Assembly (NCBI RefSeq): GCF_014705655.1
Contig: NZ_JACXIY010000037.1
Span: forward strand, 24,134 to 88,133
DNA from: Paenibacillus arenilitoris
Lineage (GTDB): Bacteria; Bacillota; Bacilli; Paenibacillales; Paenibacillaceae
Direction of reading: 5' to 3'
DNA: 64,000 nt
Of this stretch, positions 9,079 through 18,556 are shown piece after piece. Both the position numbers and the translations under genes were made by a program. Position 1 is the stretch's first letter. Every line of letters begins with the position of its first letter. Under the pieces are notes generated by a model. It made no database searches. It was given only the letters and a program-made list of their open reading frames with translations, and was not told the DNA's origin.

Positions 9079-10113
9079 ATGGCGGCGCGATGGCCGGCTG
9101 CCCGGAGATTGTCTCGCCGTCCGCTCCCGCATGGGAAAGAGGGGATCCTCCTGAGTCAAACAACGATTGCGCAGCCGGGCCGCGAAATAGCCGTACGCCG
9201 TACGCCGCGCTCGAGGAAAATCGCCTTATGGTGCTGGTTGTTCGTGGCGCCGAACCTGATTTTTTTCGCCATGTTCCAAGGCTGGCCGATTATCGTCAAC
9301 TGGTATTATTCGATGCTGGACTGGTCCGGGATCAGCTCGGACGCGAAGTTCATCGGCCTCGGCAACTTCAAGGAGCTCATCGCGGACCCGTACTTCTGGA
9401 ACGCCTACAAGAACAGCTTCCTGTTCATGCTCGGCGCGGTCCCGCTGCTGCTCGTCCTCGGTCTGCTGGCCGCCGTCGTCCTGAACAATCCGCTGCTGAA
9501 GCTGGCCAAAATGTACCGGACGCTGTTCTTCATCCCGGTCGTCACGACCGCTTCCGTCGTCGGGATCATCATGGTCTATATATGGGGCTCCGAGGGGGCG
9601 GTCAATTACGCGCTCATGAAGCTGAACCTGCTCGACCAGCCGGTCAACTGGCTCGGCGACCCGCACTGGGCGATGTTCACCGTCATTCTTATTTACGTAT
9701 GGAAGAACCTCGGGATGAACATGATCTATTGGCTGGCCGGATTGCAGAGCATTCCGAGGGAGCTGTACGAAGCGGCCAAGGTGGACGGCTCGACGCCGGC
9801 CAAAACCTTCGTCCACATCACCGTTCCGCTCATCGTACCCGTCGGGCTCGTCATTACGCTCCTTAACGTCTCGGGGGCGCTCAAAGTGTTCGACATGATC
9901 AAAACGATGACCGATGGCGGCCCGTTCTTCGCGACGGACGTCGTCTCCACCTATATTTACCGGTTCGCGTTCTCCAGCGAAATCGGGCTCCCTCGGCTGG
10001 GGTACGCTTCGGCGGCCGGCATCTTCTTCGCGTTCACGATCGTGTTGATCGCCGTCCTGCAGGCGGTTATCCGCAAAATGATCGGCTCTGCCGGAAGGGG
10101 GCGCGGCGCATGA
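9079..10113 (+). CDS. Sugar ABC transporter permease, MalF/UgpA type
   Basis: An integral membrane permease of 344 residues with about six hydrophobic segments. The EAA loop reads YEAAKVDGSTPAKTFVHIT. It follows the binding protein by 9 bp. The ATG at 9079 has GGGAG close upstream; a CTG near 9151 with AGAGGGG before it is an alternative start that would drop a poorly conserved 24-residue N-terminal stretch. Its stop codon overlaps the next gene's ATG (ATGA), implying translational coupling with its partner permease. Confidence 0.9.
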   Translation: MAARWPAARRLSRRPLPHGKEGILLSQTTIAQPGREIAVRRTPRSRKIALWCWLFVAPNLIFFAMFQGWPIIVNWYYSMLDWSGISSDAKFIGLGNFKELIADPYFWNAYKNSFLFMLGAVPLLLVLGLLAAVVLNNPLLKLAKMYRTLFFIPVVTTASVVGIIMVYIWGSEGAVNYALMKLNLLDQPVNWLGDPHWAMFTVILIYVWKNLGMNMIYWLAGLQSIPRELYEAAKVDGSTPAKTFVHITVPLIVPVGLVITLLNVSGALKVFDMIKTMTDGGPFFATDVVSTYIYRFAFSSEIGLPRLGYASAAGIFFAFTIVLIAVLQAVIRKMIGSAGRGRGA

Positions 10114-10934
10114 GGGTCGTACCGAAAGTTTTCGTTCACGCGGCGCTGCTGCTCCTGTCGTTCGTCTGGATCTACCCGTTCCTCTGGATGGTGTCCGCAT
10201 CGTTCAAGACGCAGACGGAGTTTTTCGAGAAGGGGCTCAGTCTGCTTCCCGAGAGCTGGGATACGTCGAACTTCGCGAGGGCGTGGACGAACGGCAAGTT
10301 CGAAAGCTACTTTCTCAATTCCGTCATCGTGACGGTTACCGTCATCGTCATCGTGCTCATCATTACGTCCGCGTGCGGCTACGCGCTCGGGCGGTACTCG
10401 TTCAAGGGGAAGGGCGTCATATTGGCCGTCCTCGGGGCGAGCATTTTTGTCCCGTTGGAGTTTTCCATCATCCCGGTCTTCCAATTGATCAAAGACATGG
10501 GGCTGATGAATTCGCTTGGCGGCATCATCCTCGCGGAATCCGGCGGCGGCCACGTGCTGTTCGTGCTGCTGTTCGCCAGCTTCTTCCGCCAGGTGCCGAA
10601 GGAGCTCGAGGAGGCGGCCACGATGGACGGCTGCGGCTTCGTCCGCACCTATCTCAGCGTCATTCTGCCGCTCTCCAAGCCGATCATCGGGAGCGTCGTC
10701 ATCATGCAGTTCATCTGGACGTGGAACTCCTTCCTCCTCCCGCTCGTGCTGACGCTGAGCAGCCCGGAGCTGCGCACGCTGGCCGTCGGCCTGTACGCCT
10801 TGCGCGGCGAGAACATCGTCGACTGGACGGGCATCGCCGCGGGCGGCACGATCGCGCTCGCTCCGATCATCGTCATCTTCCTGTTCCTGCAGCGTTATTT
10901 CGTGGACGGGATGTCCGGCGCCGTGAAGGGGTAG
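10110..10934 (+). CDS. Sugar ABC transporter permease, MalG/UgpE type
   Basis: The partner permease, 274 residues and six predicted membrane segments, carries the inner-membrane EAA motif LEEAATMDGCGFVRTYLSVILP. It starts within the stop codon of the preceding permease (ATGA overlap). The C-terminus ends FVDGMSGAVKG, the usual ending of this family. With the two preceding genes it forms an importer for an oligosaccharide; the sulfatase gene follows after 50 bp. Confidence 0.92.
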   Translation: MRVVPKVFVHAALLLLSFVWIYPFLWMVSASFKTQTEFFEKGLSLLPESWDTSNFARAWTNGKFESYFLNSVIVTVTVIVIVLIITSACGYALGRYSFKGKGVILAVLGASIFVPLEFSIIPVFQLIKDMGLMNSLGGIILAESGGGHVLFVLLFASFFRQVPKELEEAATMDGCGFVRTYLSVILPLSKPIIGSVVIMQFIWTWNSFLLPLVLTLSSPELRTLAVGLYALRGENIVDWTGIAAGGTIALAPIIVIFLFLQRYFVDGMSGAVKG

Positions 10935-10984
10935 CGGATCGGGGCATGATGAAAAATAATGAATGGGAAAGGATTTGATCAGAC

Positions 10985-12445
10985 ATGAGAGTATTGCTGC
11001 TGGATTTGGACTCGACCCGGCCGGATCACCTGGGGTGCTACGGCTATCACCGGAACACCTCCCCGAACATTGACCGAATCGCTTCGGAGGGCGTGCGCTT
11101 CGACAACTATTACACGTCCGACGCGCCCTGCTTCCCGTCGCGCACCGCGCTGATGACCGGGCGGCTCGGCATTCATAACGGCGTCGTCGGCCACGGCGGG
11201 ACGGCGGCCGACGTGCGGCACGAGGGGATCGAGCGCCAGTTCCGCGACCGGCTCGCCTCGGAAAGCTTCCCCGCCCTGTTCCGGAAGGCGGGCATGCGGA
11301 CGGCGCTCGTCAGCCCGTTCGGCGAGCGGCATTCCGCGTGGACGTTCTATGCCGGCTTCAACGAGATCCATAACACGGGCAAGGGCGGCATGGAGTCCGC
11401 CGAAGAAGTGACGCCGGTCGTGCTGGACTGGATCGAGCGCAACGCCGAGCAGGACAACTGGATGCTGTACGTAAACTACTGGGATCCCCACACCCCGTAC
11501 CGGGCGCCGGAGGACTTCGGCAATCCGTTCCGGGACGAGCCGCTTCCCGCCTGGATTACGGAGGACGTGCTGGAGGGCCATATGCGCAAGGTCGGCCCGC
11601 ACAGCGCGAGCGAGATCAACATGTACGACAACAAGACCTCGCCGAACTATCCGCGCCATCCGGGCGAGATTACGTCCATGGAGGAGCTGCGGACGATGAT
11701 CGACGGCTACGACTGCGGCATCCGCCATATGGACGACCATATCGGCGCGCTGTTCGCGCAGCTCGAGCGCAAGGGCGTCATGGACGACCTGGTCGTTATC
11801 ATTACGGCCGACCACGGCGAGAATATGGGCGAGCTCGGCATCTACGGCGAGCACGGTACGGCCGATCAGGGCACCTGCCGCATCCCGATGATCATCCGCG
11901 GACCCGGCTTGCAGCGCGGAACGAGCGACCAAGGGCTTCATTACCATCTCGACCTGCTGCCGACGGTGGCGGAGCTGCTAAGCCAGCCGGCGGCGCCGAG
12001 CTGGGACGGCCGCAGCTACGCGAGCGTCCTGAAGAACGGCGAGGATGCCGGCAGGGATTACCTGGTCGTCTCGCAGTGCGCCCACGTCTGCCAGCGCAGC
12101 GTGCGCTTCGGCGACTGGCTGTACGTGCGGACTTACCATGACGGGTATCACCTGTTCGACAAGGAGATGCTGTTCAATCTCGCGGAGGATGCGCACGAGC
12201 AGCATAATGTGGCGAAGGAGCGCCCGGAGCTGTGCAGAGAGGCCGTCTACTTGCTGAACGAATGGCATGACGACATGATGGCGACGATGCCGTATGACGT
12301 CGATCCGCTGTGGACGGTCATCAAGGAAGGCGGACCTTACCACGCGAAGGGCAATCTGCCGCGGTACGTCGAGCGCCTCGAAGCGACGGGCCGCGGCGAC
12401 GCGGTGCCCGAGCTGATGCGGCGGCATCCTCGGGAGTTCGCGTAA
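10985..12445 (+). CDS. Type I sulfatase (cytoplasmic)
   Basis: An alkaline-phosphatase-superfamily sulfatase of 486 residues. The N-terminus DLDSTRPDHLGCYGY supplies metal-binding Asp residues. The active-site signature C49-F-P-S-R53 matches CxPSR, in which the Cys is converted to formylglycine. ADHGENMGELG is the second metal site. There is no signal peptide, so it should act inside the cell on sugars brought in by the upstream importer. An anaerobic sulfatase-maturing enzyme or FGE would be needed and is not encoded in this window. It is the last gene of the operon and is followed by a hairpin at 12453-12493. A phosphodiesterase of the same fold is the main alternative. Confidence 0.88.
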   Translation: MRVLLLDLDSTRPDHLGCYGYHRNTSPNIDRIASEGVRFDNYYTSDAPCFPSRTALMTGRLGIHNGVVGHGGTAADVRHEGIERQFRDRLASESFPALFRKAGMRTALVSPFGERHSAWTFYAGFNEIHNTGKGGMESAEEVTPVVLDWIERNAEQDNWMLYVNYWDPHTPYRAPEDFGNPFRDEPLPAWITEDVLEGHMRKVGPHSASEINMYDNKTSPNYPRHPGEITSMEELRTMIDGYDCGIRHMDDHIGALFAQLERKGVMDDLVVIITADHGENMGELGIYGEHGTADQGTCRIPMIIRGPGLQRGTSDQGLHYHLDLLPTVAELLSQPAAPSWDGRSYASVLKNGEDAGRDYLVVSQCAHVCQRSVRFGDWLYVRTYHDGYHLFDKEMLFNLAEDAHEQHNVAKERPELCREAVYLLNEWHDDMMATMPYDVDPLWTVIKEGGPYHAKGNLPRYVERLEATGRGDAVPELMRRHPREFA

Positions 12446-12448
12446 AAG

Positions 12449-12714
12449 AAAGGGGCTGTCGCTCAGGCCGTGAAACGACCTGAGTGACAGCCCTGTTTGG
12501 CTTCGATGACCATTGAGACGGCAATAATAATTTCAAAAAATGAAACTAAATTATTGTTAACTCCACACACACCTTATTTAGTTTCAATATTTGAATTTAA
12601 ACGGTTCCATTCGCACTTTACCCTTCGATATTAACCGACTTAGTTTCAAAATTTGAAACTAAACGACTACGAAGCCTCATTCTTTCGCGATTCGTTTCAT
12701 TTTTTGCAATTAAA
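12449..12714. repeat. Intergenic palindrome-array repeat, copy A
   Basis: About 265 bp that recur at 23752-24018 in the same orientation. After the head hairpin come four AT-rich palindromes related to TTTAGTTTCAAAATTTGAAAC, at 12531-12550, 12577-12601, 12640-12663 and 12691-12714, about 50-60 bp apart. The spacers are conserved too (ACGGTTCCAT, CGAAGCC). There is no open frame. It fills the gap between the sulfatase and GH85 genes. Confidence 0.8.
12453..12493 (+). terminator. Hairpin terminator after the sulfatase operon (also the head of repeat copy A)
   Basis: A 15-bp stem with one mismatch (12453-12467 pairing with 12479-12493) and an 11-base loop. A very similar hairpin stands at 23757-23798, where it also begins the same repeat. 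Confidence 0.6.
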
Positions 12715-12815
12715 AAGGACTGAAGCGTCATACCGGTTATCCCTAAAACAGGAAAAGGAAGACAGAGCGCGGCCCTGTCCCCCCAATGTGAATAGTTGTT
12801 ATTGCAAATGAATGC

Positions 12816-15800
12816 TTACCAACGCAAAATCCTTTTGGCCATAAAGACCAAATCTTTCGTATCGATCTTGCCGTCATCATTCAAGTCGGAGCGGCTTACC
12901 GTGTTCCAGTCCGCATCCGTTATTGTCTTGCCAATAGCTTTCGCTATAATCGCCAAATCGCTTACGGTCAAGCTGTTATCCGAATTTTGATCTACAAGCT
13001 TGACTTGTGCGATTGCAGCCTGCAACGCAGCTTCCGATACGTCTTCAACGGCTGCATCATGCTTCTGCTGCGTTTGCGCGATCGGCGCGTTAAGCTGCGG
13101 TTTGCCGACTGCGGCTTCCGTCACGTTCAGCGCGACGCTGCGGCTTTGATGCGTCGTCTCGGTCGCGCCGTCCGACGTTTTGGCCGCAACCCGCACGTTC
13201 GTTGCGCCGCTTGCCGCTTTTCGCTTCACCCGCATCGCAAGCTTCAGCAGATTGCCATTCGGATCGGCCATTCCCTCTCCCAAATGAACCGCAAGCATTC
13301 TTACTTCGCCAGGCGTCTTATCATCGTAATCGATAACCTTGAATTTCTCTTCATCCAGCGAGGCAGCTGAAACGAACTCGATCATTCCCGGATCGTAGGT
13401 CAGCGTAATTTCCTGTGCGGCTACCTCCGGATTGGAGTCCAGACCGTAGACGGCTTCAAAGGAAGCACCCGGCACAAGCTCGGAACCGCCCGTCAGTGCA
13501 AAGGCAGCAAAGTTGCGCAAATAGGTCCGCTCGGATCGATTGCCGGCATAGTCCTCCATCACCACATAAACGCTCTTTGCCTCCGATGAGAAACCCAAGC
13601 TTGCTTTCGTCGTTCTGCCTCTAATAATGACCGGTTTGTCGCCAACGCCGTAGGTCGTCGCAAAAGATTTCGGCGTATCGTTCTCATACACGTACAGGTA
13701 ACGCCAGTCCCTCGTGTTCGGCATCGGAAGGCTTAGCATATTGCCGTTCCAGGACCACGCTTCACCGTATGGCTCAATCGTCTTGTCAATGAAATTGCCG
13801 CTTTTGTGAACCGAGCTTCCTGCAGCAGTTGTAATCGTAACGATATAATCGTCCCCATTGATCGGCATGTCCGCAAAGCCGACGCTCGTTGCGCCTGCCT
13901 TCGCAACCTTCCGCGCCGCAACCGGCTCTGACGTCGTAATCCGGTTCAGCGAGCGAATGGCAACCGTCGTATCTCCCGACGCATTTTGCGGATTCGTCCA
14001 GCTTACCGTCATTTCGCCCGATGCCCGCGAGTCGACGGCGATGCCCGATACCGCTTGATCAAGGTCAAAGGCCAGCGTTGCCGCATCGCCTTCTACGCCG
14101 TCGGCTCCAACCGGAACGACCTTTAACGTGCCGGATTTGGCCGGAATTTTTTTAATATAGAACACATCGTCATATTTGCCGCCTACATATACATCGTTAA
14201 TGTATACGTTATACTGCTTCACCTTCGAGTAGTCCTGCTCCATATCCCACTTCACATTCATTTCGCCCGAATCGGCAAACGCTTCCGTAATCGTCAGACC
14301 GGTCGGAGCCGCAGGCTTCGCTGCCGTTCCATCGGTAATGCGGATTTGGCCTACGTTTATTTGATAGTCGGCTACAGCCGTTTGGCCCGGATCGAAGACC
14401 AAGCCGAAGGCTGAAACCGATTGACCGGCATAGGCGCCAAGATCAAGCTCCTTGGTCACCCAACCGGATGTTTGAAGACCGGAATCGGGAATGGCCACCT
14501 TAACGACTTGCGCCGGATTGTCCTCGAGAATCAGACCGATATAAGCGGCAGACTGATCGTCCGCCGACGGCTTGTTGTACGTGATCGAGAGCTTCGAGCC
14601 CGTATGGACGTCCAGATCCGTCTTGAACAGACGCAGGAAGTTCTCGGCGTTCAGGCTGCCGTTCACCGCCAGCGAGCTTCCGCCGTTGTAGCCGCCAAGC
14701 TGCTCATACCGATAACGCGTTGTGGCCGTCAAGTCGTATTCGGAGCCGTAATCATAGTCTACCGTCAGACGGTTGCCCTTCGTGTCCTGCCACCATTGCC
14801 AAGTTACCGGCACATCCTGCAAGCTCATGTTCGACCATTCGTCGTTATTGGACACCTCGCCGTTCACATAGTAGTTCAATCCATGTCCGGTGTTAAAATT
14901 GGTATAGAAATTGCCGCTGTCAATAACCGAGCGCTCTGCAATAACGGAAGAGATGCCCGGCCAGTAGCGATTGTCGGCATAAACGTCCGCAACGGTATTC
15001 GTTGCGGATTTCGCCGTATTCTTCGGGTCCACGTTCGGGCCCGTCCACCACAACTGCTCGCGCAAATTCGTCATCCATTGGTAATCGTTCTCCGCCCTGT
15101 GATTAACGGGCCAGCTCAGCCCCATATCCTCATCCAGGCCGGCATGGACAAAGTCCGCTCCCAGCGTAGCAAGGCTTAAACGCGGCAGACCGTTCGCAAG
15201 CTTATTGGCAAGCGCCGTTCCCTGAACGGATTTAAAGCGATCGCGTCCCGCCTCCAGACCCGCGAAGCCGATATCGAACAGATTAAAGCTAGTGCCGTTA
15301 GCCGTATTGTAGTTATTCAAATATGTACCTGCGCTGTTAATTTGCGAATTTCCAACGCCATAATCAAAGAAAAAGGAATTGGATACCGCTTCGTTGCCTG
15401 CCTTGTCATGCAGGAGGGCCACGTTGTTGTCGTTAAACGTTCTCGCGAACGCGTTCGCGCCGGTCGCCGTGTTCAACGAATCATACCATTGAACATAGAG
15501 TCCGCCTTTTTGCAACGCCTTCAGGAACGCAATGTACGTCGGAATATCCGCGGCGGCAACATTAGGGTTAACTTCCTCCTGGTTTATGAAATACCCGTCA
15601 AAGCCGAAGTATTCGGCCATTTCGATCATTTTGGCCGCGACCGGAAAGTTGCCGTCCGCATCCTTCACGATCATCTGCTTGTACGTTTGCTGACCGCGGT
15701 CATTGTTCGAGAAAAACACGCCTGCGAGCGATAAAACGCCATTTTTGTGAGCCGCATCCGTATAGGTAGGGTTCGGGATGTTCAGCATGCCGAATTCGAA

Positions 15801-16298
15801 CCACTTCTGCTGCCAGTTCGACTGCGCCAGATCATCATAATATTCAGGCGGGGTGTAAGCGGTCGCCGTCCCATGCCAGTAGGAATAGTAATCGATATAT
15901 TGCCAGAAATTGAAATGATATTGAGCGAATTTGTTCGTATAAGGCGCATTCTCGATAAATGCGTTGCCGTAATCGCCTGCAACATTCATCATTTGCACGT
16001 CGGAGCTAAGCAGCGGATTCGCCTGAGTCGCGGCAAAAGGCTGGATGCGCCGCTGGAGCGGCACATGCGAACGCAGCATTTCGGCATCCGGATCCGTCTC
16101 CGGGCTCCAGTCCGCAATCTGTCCGCTCGTGTAGCCGTGCACGTTCGGCTGGTTAATCCCGTGCGCGCTGTCGCCCTTGAACGGCCACGTATCGCCGGCA
16201 TGCGCAACGAGAGGCATGGCCGTGACGAGCATCGCAGCCGCAAGTGCCGTAGCCGTCGCTTTACGCATGACCGATTTGTTCTTTGTCATAAAGTGCAT
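12816..16298 (-). CDS. Secreted GH85 endo-beta-N-acetylglucosaminidase with cohesin-like and dockerin-like domains
   Basis: A 1160-residue exported protein that should cut the chitobiose core of N-glycans between the two GlcNAc residues. The ATG at 16296-16298 is preceded by GAGGAGAG. The signal peptide ends AHA near residue 34. The GH85 catalytic domain spans roughly 40-450, with the catalytic pair in FINQE (N239 and E241). Beta-sandwich and Fn3-like modules follow. A cohesin-like domain lies at about 930-1040 (PGASFEAVYGL, ITLTYDPGMIEF). The last 60 residues hold two dockerin-type calcium loops (DQNSDNSLTVSD, DLNDDGKIDTKD). Having both partners of a cohesin-dockerin pair in one chain is unusual. 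It is transcribed alone. Confidence 0.93.
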   Translation of the reverse strand: MHFMTKNKSVMRKATATALAAAMLVTAMPLVAHAGDTWPFKGDSAHGINQPNVHGYTSGQIADWSPETDPDAEMLRSHVPLQRRIQPFAATQANPLLSSDVQMMNVAGDYGNAFIENAPYTNKFAQYHFNFWQYIDYYSYWHGTATAYTPPEYYDDLAQSNWQQKWFEFGMLNIPNPTYTDAAHKNGVLSLAGVFFSNNDRGQQTYKQMIVKDADGNFPVAAKMIEMAEYFGFDGYFINQEEVNPNVAAADIPTYIAFLKALQKGGLYVQWYDSLNTATGANAFARTFNDNNVALLHDKAGNEAVSNSFFFDYGVGNSQINSAGTYLNNYNTANGTSFNLFDIGFAGLEAGRDRFKSVQGTALANKLANGLPRLSLATLGADFVHAGLDEDMGLSWPVNHRAENDYQWMTNLREQLWWTGPNVDPKNTAKSATNTVADVYADNRYWPGISSVIAERSVIDSGNFYTNFNTGHGLNYYVNGEVSNNDEWSNMSLQDVPVTWQWWQDTKGNRLTVDYDYGSEYDLTATTRYRYEQLGGYNGGSSLAVNGSLNAENFLRLFKTDLDVHTGSKLSITYNKPSADDQSAAYIGLILEDNPAQVVKVAIPDSGLQTSGWVTKELDLGAYAGQSVSAFGLVFDPGQTAVADYQINVGQIRITDGTAAKPAAPTGLTITEAFADSGEMNVKWDMEQDYSKVKQYNVYINDVYVGGKYDDVFYIKKIPAKSGTLKVVPVGADGVEGDAATLAFDLDQAVSGIAVDSRASGEMTVSWTNPQNASGDTTVAIRSLNRITTSEPVAARKVAKAGATSVGFADMPINGDDYIVTITTAAGSSVHKSGNFIDKTIEPYGEAWSWNGNMLSLPMPNTRDWRYLYVYENDTPKSFATTYGVGDKPVIIRGRTTKASLGFSSEAKSVYVVMEDYAGNRSERTYLRNFAAFALTGGSELVPGASFEAVYGLDSNPEVAAQEITLTYDPGMIEFVSAASLDEEKFKVIDYDDKTPGEVRMLAVHLGEGMADPNGNLLKLAMRVKRKAASGATNVRVAAKTSDGATETTHQSRSVALNVTEAAVGKPQLNAPIAQTQQKHDAAVEDVSEAALQAAIAQVKLVDQNSDNSLTVSDLAIIAKAIGKTITDADWNTVSRSDLNDDGKIDTKDLVFMAKRILRW

Positions 16299-16349
16299 CG
16301 TAGCATCTCTCCTCGCGTTATTGTCCATTAACAAGGTAACAATAACCGA

Positions 16350-16363
16350 TGAAAGCATTTACA
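16350..16363. promoter_or_regulatory. Possible cre site upstream of the GH85 gene
   Basis: TGAAAGCATTTACA has one deviation (CA for CG in the core) from the cre consensus and lies 52 bp before the GH85 start codon. The rest of 16299-16484 is AT-rich spacer without another recognisable feature. Confidence 0.35.
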
Positions 16364-16484
16364 ATAAGAAGTCAAATTAAAGATACCATGTTCAAAATAA
16401 ACAAAGAATTCGCTTTCAATAATATTCATTTCTATAAACGCCAAAAACTTGAAACTACACCAACCGGGTCGAACCCTTGGCAGA

Positions 16485-16533
16485 AAAAATAAAAAGACAC
16501 TAGCGAGCAGGCGTCTCCGCCTCGCTAGTGTCT
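16485..16533 (-). terminator. Terminator of the oxidoreductase/isomerase operon
   Basis: A perfect 12-bp stem (16496-16507 with 16521-16532) is followed on the minus strand by a T-rich tract (16485-16495). It lies 16 bp after the isomerase stop codon. Confidence 0.8.
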
Positions 16534-16548
16534 TCAAGCAACGATGAG

Positions 16549-17418
16549 CTATTTGAAATACAGCGCCAAATGCTCGGCCGCCTTCTCGATCCCCTGACGC
16601 TCCGCCTCGATGGAGCCCCAGTAGCGATGGTCCTCCAGCTCGATGCTGACGGCGCCCCGGTATCCGAGCTTCTCCAGCCGCACGGCGACCCGGTCCCATT
16701 CCACCTGGCCGTGGCCCGGAATCGTGTAGCGCCAGGAGCCTTCGGAGAAGCCGTATTTCGCGCCGAACGTCGCGGACAGCACGCCGCACTCGTACAGCTC
16801 GTCGTGCAGAATTTCCGTGTCCTTGCCGTGGCAGTGATTGATTCGCTCGCCGAACTCCGTCAGCGCTCGCAAATAATCGATGCCGAGGCGCACGAGATGG
16901 GACGGATCGTAGTTGAGGCCGAAGTGCTTGGACGGAATCGCTTCGAACATCGCGCGCCACATTTCCGGCGTGCAGCCGATCGTCGGATAGTGCGGCTCCG
17001 GCCCCGGCCAGCCTTCGATGGCGATGTAGATCCCTTCCCGCTCCGCATGGCGGACCAGCTCCGGGAACGTATCCTTCCAGATCGCGAACGTCTCGCGGCG
17101 AGGCACGCTGTGGTCCTCCGGCACGAGGCACATGAACAGGACGCGGCCGCCGAGCGCCGCCGTCTCCGTCATATGCTTCTTCGCCGCCTCCAGCGCGGCC
17201 GCCCGGCGGGCGTCGTCCTTGCTCAGCAGCTGCCCGGTCTGCACCGCGTCGACCGAGCCGATCCCGATGCCGGCCGCGTCGCAGGCCTGCTTCACTTCCG
17301 GCGTCAGCCTCGGCACATCCAGCACGTCGAGCTTAACCCCGGCGGCCCACTGCGCCACCTTCTCTATTCCTTCCGAGCCGATTTTCGGCGGAATTCGCAT
17401 GCCCAATTGGAAATTCAT
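16549..17418 (-). CDS. Sugar phosphate isomerase/epimerase family protein (xylose-isomerase-like TIM barrel)
   Basis: 289 residues of the AP-endonuclease-2 type TIM barrel. Candidate metal ligands are visible in order: Glu in AIEGWPG, Asp/His in NYDPSHL, His in NHCHGKD and Glu in SIELEDH. Members isomerise, epimerise or dehydrate sugars or inositol derivatives; the substrate here cannot be assigned. It follows the oxidoreductase gene by 89 bp on the same strand, a pairing common in Paenibacillus sugar catabolism. A palindrome, GGTACATGTACC, lies in that gap. Confidence 0.85.
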   Translation of the reverse strand: MNFQLGMRIPPKIGSEGIEKVAQWAAGVKLDVLDVPRLTPEVKQACDAAGIGIGSVDAVQTGQLLSKDDARRAAALEAAKKHMTETAALGGRVLFMCLVPEDHSVPRRETFAIWKDTFPELVRHAEREGIYIAIEGWPGPEPHYPTIGCTPEMWRAMFEAIPSKHFGLNYDPSHLVRLGIDYLRALTEFGERINHCHGKDTEILHDELYECGVLSATFGAKYGFSEGSWRYTIPGHGQVEWDRVAVRLEKLGYRGAVSIELEDHRYWGSIEAERQGIEKAAEHLALYFK

Positions 17419-17507
17419 CGGTTGACAATCCTCCTAAAGGTTCGCGCAGGCCCATCTGCGTCGTAATGTCGTAAGTTCGAAAGGTCAAGGTACATGTACC
17501 GTTCCGT

Positions 17508-18470
17508 CTAAAAAGGTTTGTAGTCCGCGGCCTGGTAGATCATCTCCGTGAGGCCGACGACTTTCTTCGCGAAGATGCCCGGCACGAGCACCTCGTGGCG
17601 TCCGAGAATCGCGTCGATGAAGCTCTTGTCCTGGTTCGTCGTCTGCTTCGGCAGCTCCGGCACGATCGGCTCCTGCCGCAAGCGGCGCAGCGCGATTTTG
17701 CCGTTGTCGTAGAAGATGCCGCCGTCCTCGCCGCAGAACACGAACGTCTCGTGCCAGCAAGGCGCGTAGCCGATGACGTTCAGTCCGGCGACCGGCCCTT
17801 CGGCGAAGCGGATCGACGTGAAGGAGTCGATCTCCACCGGCATTCCCTGCATATGCAGCTGAGGCTTCACTTCGACCGGCGTCAGCCCCGTCGTCCACAG
17901 CAGCACGTCCACGATATGGCTGCCGGAATCCATCAGCATGCCGCCTCCCGACAGGCTCGGATCCTGCCGCCAGGAGCCGACCGTGCCCTGCCCCCATTCC
18001 TGGTAAAGCGTGGCGGTAATCGAGGTCAGCTTGCCGATGACCCCGTCGGCGATCGCTTGGCGGATGTAGAGAAATTCCGGTTGAAAATGCCGCTGGTACG
18101 ACACCTGCAGCAGCTTGCCCGCCTTCTCGGCGGCCGCGATCAGCAGGTCCGCTTCCTCCGACGAGCACGTCATCGGCTTCTCGATCAGCACATGGCAACC
18201 GCTTTCAAGCACGTCCATCGCTTGCGCGAAGTGCAGCGTATGCGGCGAACAGATGACGACCGCATCGAGGCCGCCGGCGGCCAGCATCTCCTTGTAATCG
18301 TCGAATTGCGCCACGTCGTTCAACTCGAACTTCGTTACGAACTTCTCCCGGCTGACGGGACTCGTATCCGAGATCGACACGATCTCGGCCTCTTCCAACT
18401 CCAACAGCTGCCTTGCATGCCACTGGGAAATGCCCCCGGTTCCGATGAACCCTACCCGAACTTTGCTCAC
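17508..18470 (-). CDS. Gfo/Idh/MocA family NAD(P)-dependent oxidoreductase
   Basis: 320 residues. The N-terminal Rossmann fold shows VGFIGTGGISQWHARQL, and EKPMTCSSEEADLL is the EKP motif of the family. The C-terminal half is the usual substrate-binding sheet (GGGMLMDSGSHIVDVLLW). The GTG at 18468-18470 is chosen because AAGGAGGGA lies 6 bases upstream; the open frame continues to 18518 without a good ribosome site. It probably oxidises a sugar or polyol and hands it to the isomerase encoded downstream. A 43-bp element shared with the YesN regulator promoter lies about 90 bp upstream. Confidence 0.9.
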   Translation of the reverse strand: MSKVRVGFIGTGGISQWHARQLLELEEAEIVSISDTSPVSREKFVTKFELNDVAQFDDYKEMLAAGGLDAVVICSPHTLHFAQAMDVLESGCHVLIEKPMTCSSEEADLLIAAAEKAGKLLQVSYQRHFQPEFLYIRQAIADGVIGKLTSITATLYQEWGQGTVGSWRQDPSLSGGGMLMDSGSHIVDVLLWTTGLTPVEVKPQLHMQGMPVEIDSFTSIRFAEGPVAGLNVIGYAPCWHETFVFCGEDGGIFYDNGKIALRRLRQEPIVPELPKQTTNQDKSFIDAILGRHEVLVPGIFAKKVVGLTEMIYQAADYKPF

Positions 18471-18556
18471 GCTTTGTCCCTCCTTAAGCTGCATCCCTAT
18501 TTCATATTTTAAAGACAAGACAGATATGCCTAATTTTACCTCGATTTGAATCGGGT

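Noticed and set aside
17489..17500. Perfect palindrome GGTACATGTACC
   Set aside because: It lies between two co-oriented genes of one operon with no promoter features; 12-bp palindromes of this kind can arise by chance.
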